A stretch of 6,847 nt of DNA from CAYSXS01 sp043817345 (GTDB lineage: Bacteria > Patescibacteriota > Patescibacteriia > UBA2196). This document shows, piece by piece, positions 5,294 through 6,847 of this stretch. The position numbers and the translations under genes are program-made. The DNA is taken from assembly GCA_043817345.1 (NCBI GenBank), contig JBDRGZ010000003.1, positions 1-6,847 on the forward strand, given 5' to 3'. The notes beneath the pieces are model-generated. The model was given only the letters and a program-made list of their open reading frames with translations. It searched no databases and had not been told where the DNA came from. Numbering within the stretch: position 1 is the first letter of the stretch; every line of letters begins with the position of its first letter.

Positions 5294-6847
5294 TTATTCA
5301 TCTTCTTTTAACATAAAGAAATATGTAAAGTTTAATCCAGCTAAGAATAGGACAATTAATACCCAATACCACCATGTACATTCAGAACAACCATGTCCTC
5401 CATTTTTAATTTCATAAACTTGTTCGCCTTTAACTTGTGGTACAAATTCTTCTTCTGGTTCAATTTCTTCTATTGTCTCACCTGTGCCAGCCACAGATCC
5501 TTCATCAGAGCCTGTAGGAGGGCTTGTAGGTGTTTCTGGGGCTATTATCTCTTCCTCTGGTCCACCGCCTGTACCACCAACAAATATGATATTTTCTGTC
5601 ATTATTCCTGTTTCTGTTGTTTGATCAAAAACAACAGAAACATTTGTAATTGCTTCATTTTCAGACAAGGTTTTTACTGTTATTTCTACCATAAAACCTT
5701 TTGCAACTTCCAAGGCCGATATGTTCCAAGTAGCTACACCTGTTGATGATGCTATTGAATCCCAGGTTGGTGTAGTACTTACAAATTCAAGTTTATCCTC
5801 AGGTAAATCAATAGTTAATACACCACTTGTTAAAATAATGTTACCTGAGTTAGAGACGACGATTGTTTCATAATATTGTTCATCTAAATATTTTTCAGCT
5901 GGATAAATAAATTCAAATTCAGCTTCAGGACATTGGGTAAACCCACCACCACCAGATGATTCTTTTTCTAAGGCACATGAATTAGTACAATAATATCCAC
6001 TTGATACACCATCACTGCCATCACATTCTTCTTCCATATTTTTTATTCCATCACCACAATATTCTTCATCACCACCAGAACCACCTTCAAAATAGTTTAC
6101 AAAATATGTTGAAGTGGCCGTGTCACTTAACAAGGTAAATGAAGTTGAGGTAGGGTATAGAGCTAACCAACTATTTTGTAATTCTTCAGCCACAGTATAA
6201 TCTCCAGGAATCAAGTTTGTAAATTCAAAGTATCCATTACTATCTGTGGTTAAAGTTGAAGTCGGAGTAGAGGTAGATGAAGAATCAAATAAATTAATTG
6301 ACCATCCTTCAACTGGGTTATCTAAATATTCGGTTGTACTTGTATTATTATCTAGGTCTTCATATTTATATCCACTAATAGTTGAATATTCTACATTGTA
6401 GAAATCAACACGGGTTTGTTGCCCTGCAGCAATGTTAAATGTATGTGATTGGATACTATCATTAAGTAAATACCAGTTATTTTGTATTATTTCTGTCACT
6501 CTGTAATCTCCAGGAATTAAATCTTCAACAGTTACACAACCATCTTGGATTGTTGTAGCTGTTGTAGTAGCTGAACCATCAAATATTTCATAAACCCAAT
6601 CAGCTAAAGGTGTTTGGTCATCACTAGATTCTGTATTTCCATCTTCATCTTCATATTTACATATCTTAAGAGATCCTGGATTTTCTACATCTTCTTTACA
6701 CACATTAACAGCTCCAGGTGTTGCAAAATCATCTCCACCTATATCTAAGTTTGTTTTTGTTCCGGCATCACACCAATTAGCTTCTAATGTTCCATCTCCA
6801 GCAGGGGATTTACGTGACATAGATCGGTTATAGAAACCTTGTTCTTT
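5294..6847 (-). CDS. Modular surface protein with Cna-B/SdrD-like repeats and C-terminal membrane anchor (5' partial)
   Basis: The frame stays open to the window edge; the Met at 6820, from which residues are counted, is probably internal because 'NRSMSRKSPAGDG......NWCDAG......TPGAVN' spanning it is the end of a lamin-tail domain (to about 41). Two Cna-B/SdrD-like beta domains follow (about 49-143 and 145-243), each with 'LIPGDY.V.E..QN.W'. A Cys-rich piece 'CGDGIKNMEEECD' (255-267, with Cys278 and Cys282) resembles repeats ending in CGDG...EECD. Residues about 298-415 form a DUF11-like beta domain. A Pro/Glu/Thr stalk (416-470) precedes 'GCSECTWWYW' and a membrane helix (482-503) with a short acidic tail. 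This is the design of an exported adhesin held by its C-terminus, with no LPXTG motif. Partner and function are unknown. The membrane protein gene follows 23 bases downstream. Confidence 0.87.
   Translation of the reverse strand, partial: KEQGFYNRSMSRKSPAGDGTLEANWCDAGTKTNLDIGGDDFATPGAVNVCKEDVENPGSLKICKYEDEDGNTESSDDQTPLADWVYEIFDGSATTTATTIQDGCVTVEDLIPGDYRVTEIIQNNWYLLNDSIQSHTFNIAAGQQTRVDFYNVEYSTISGYKYEDLDNNTSTTEYLDNPVEGWSINLFDSSSTSTPTSTLTTDSNGYFEFTNLIPGDYTVAEELQNSWLALYPTSTSFTLLSDTATSTYFVNYFEGGSGGDEEYCGDGIKNMEEECDGSDGVSSGYYCTNSCALEKESSGGGGFTQCPEAEFEFIYPAEKYLDEQYYETIVVSNSGNIILTSGVLTIDLPEDKLEFVSTTPTWDSIASSTGVATWNISALEVAKGFMVEITVKTLSENEAITNVSVVFDQTTETGIMTENIIFVGGTGGGPEEEIIAPETPTSPPTGSDEGSVAGTGETIEEIEPEEEFVPQVKGEQVYEIKNGGHGCSECTWWYWVLIVLFLAGLNFTYFFMLKEDE
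5609..5642. repeat. Perfect 14-bp inverted repeat inside the modular surface protein gene
   Basis: Arms 5609-5622 and 5629-5642 are exact reverse complements around a six-base loop (GATCAA). It sits in codons for residues about 393-404 (VSVVFDQTTET), within the DUF11-like domain. There is no adjoining T-run of terminator type. It is either a codon coincidence or an mRNA hairpin or recombination site. Confidence 0.8.
6092..6676 (-). repeat. Duplicated Cna-B/SdrD-like domain within the surface protein
   Basis: Two domain copies are encoded at 6392-6676 and 6092-6388. They share the order 'KYED.D', 'DLIPGDY' or 'NLIPGDY', and 'QN.W', and an identical 14-base block (TAATCTCCAGGAAT on the plus strand) at 6504-6517 and 6198-6211. 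Elsewhere the copies differ widely, so this is an old internal duplication and not a recent one. Confidence 0.7.

Noticed and set aside
5393..5746. Plus-strand open frame of 117 codons antisense to the modular surface protein.
   Set aside because: Its Phe/Cys-rich product is the reverse of a well-supported domain-bearing gene; no promoter or family match.
1..6847. UGA-reassigned genetic code as in some CPR lineages.
   Set aside because: No TGA occurs in frame in any of the seven genes, glycines use GGN codons, and the proteins are intact with TAA or TAG stops.

Overview
This is an AT-rich bacterial window with compact genes and almost no recognisable Shine-Dalgarno sequences. It is dominated by modular surface proteins: a LamG-like domain, a lamin-tail remnant, Cna-B/SdrD-like repeats, a right-handed beta-helix, a dockerin and EF-hand loops. 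This mix, the short intergenic gaps and the promoter-to-start spacing suggest a Patescibacteria/CPR genome, perhaps Parcubacteria-like. That placement is an inference from style; no rRNA or other marker gene is present. All seven genes end in TAA or TAG and none has an in-frame TGA, so the standard bacterial code fits.

Layout, plus strand: (1) 1-1041 is the 3' end of a LamG-domain surface protein that ends in a KIRGDT-repeat tail. (2) 1068-1622 is a RhuM-family N-terminal domain fused in frame to a tail with two canonical EF-hand calcium loops, behind an extended -10 promoter that predicts a leaderless mRNA. (3, 4) 1696-2328 and 2315-3100 are an overlapping AbiEi/AbiEii type IV toxin-antitoxin pair. 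(5) 3149-4774 is a membrane-anchored right-handed beta-helix protein with a complete C-terminal dockerin. Minus strand: (6) 4827-5270 is a small membrane protein with about five transmembrane helices. (7) 5294-6847 is the 3' part of a long modular surface protein with a C-terminal membrane anchor. Genes 5 and 6 converge on a 58-bp near-perfect palindrome whose two ends supply the stop codons of both genes.

The window reads as a cell-surface/adhesion locus interrupted by accessory genes (RhuM-like and AbiE). The surface genes probably mediate binding to other cells or polysaccharides, and two separate genes carry calcium-binding modules. The RhuM and AbiE genes are lower in GC than the surface genes beside them and look like mobile accessory cargo. 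The items most worth a second look are the RhuM/EF-hand chimera, the palindrome that terminates two converging genes, two perfect hairpins embedded in coding sequence, and the basic repeat tail of gene 1. No tRNA, rRNA, CRISPR array, transposase or integrase was seen. No stretch over 300 bases lacks a gene.
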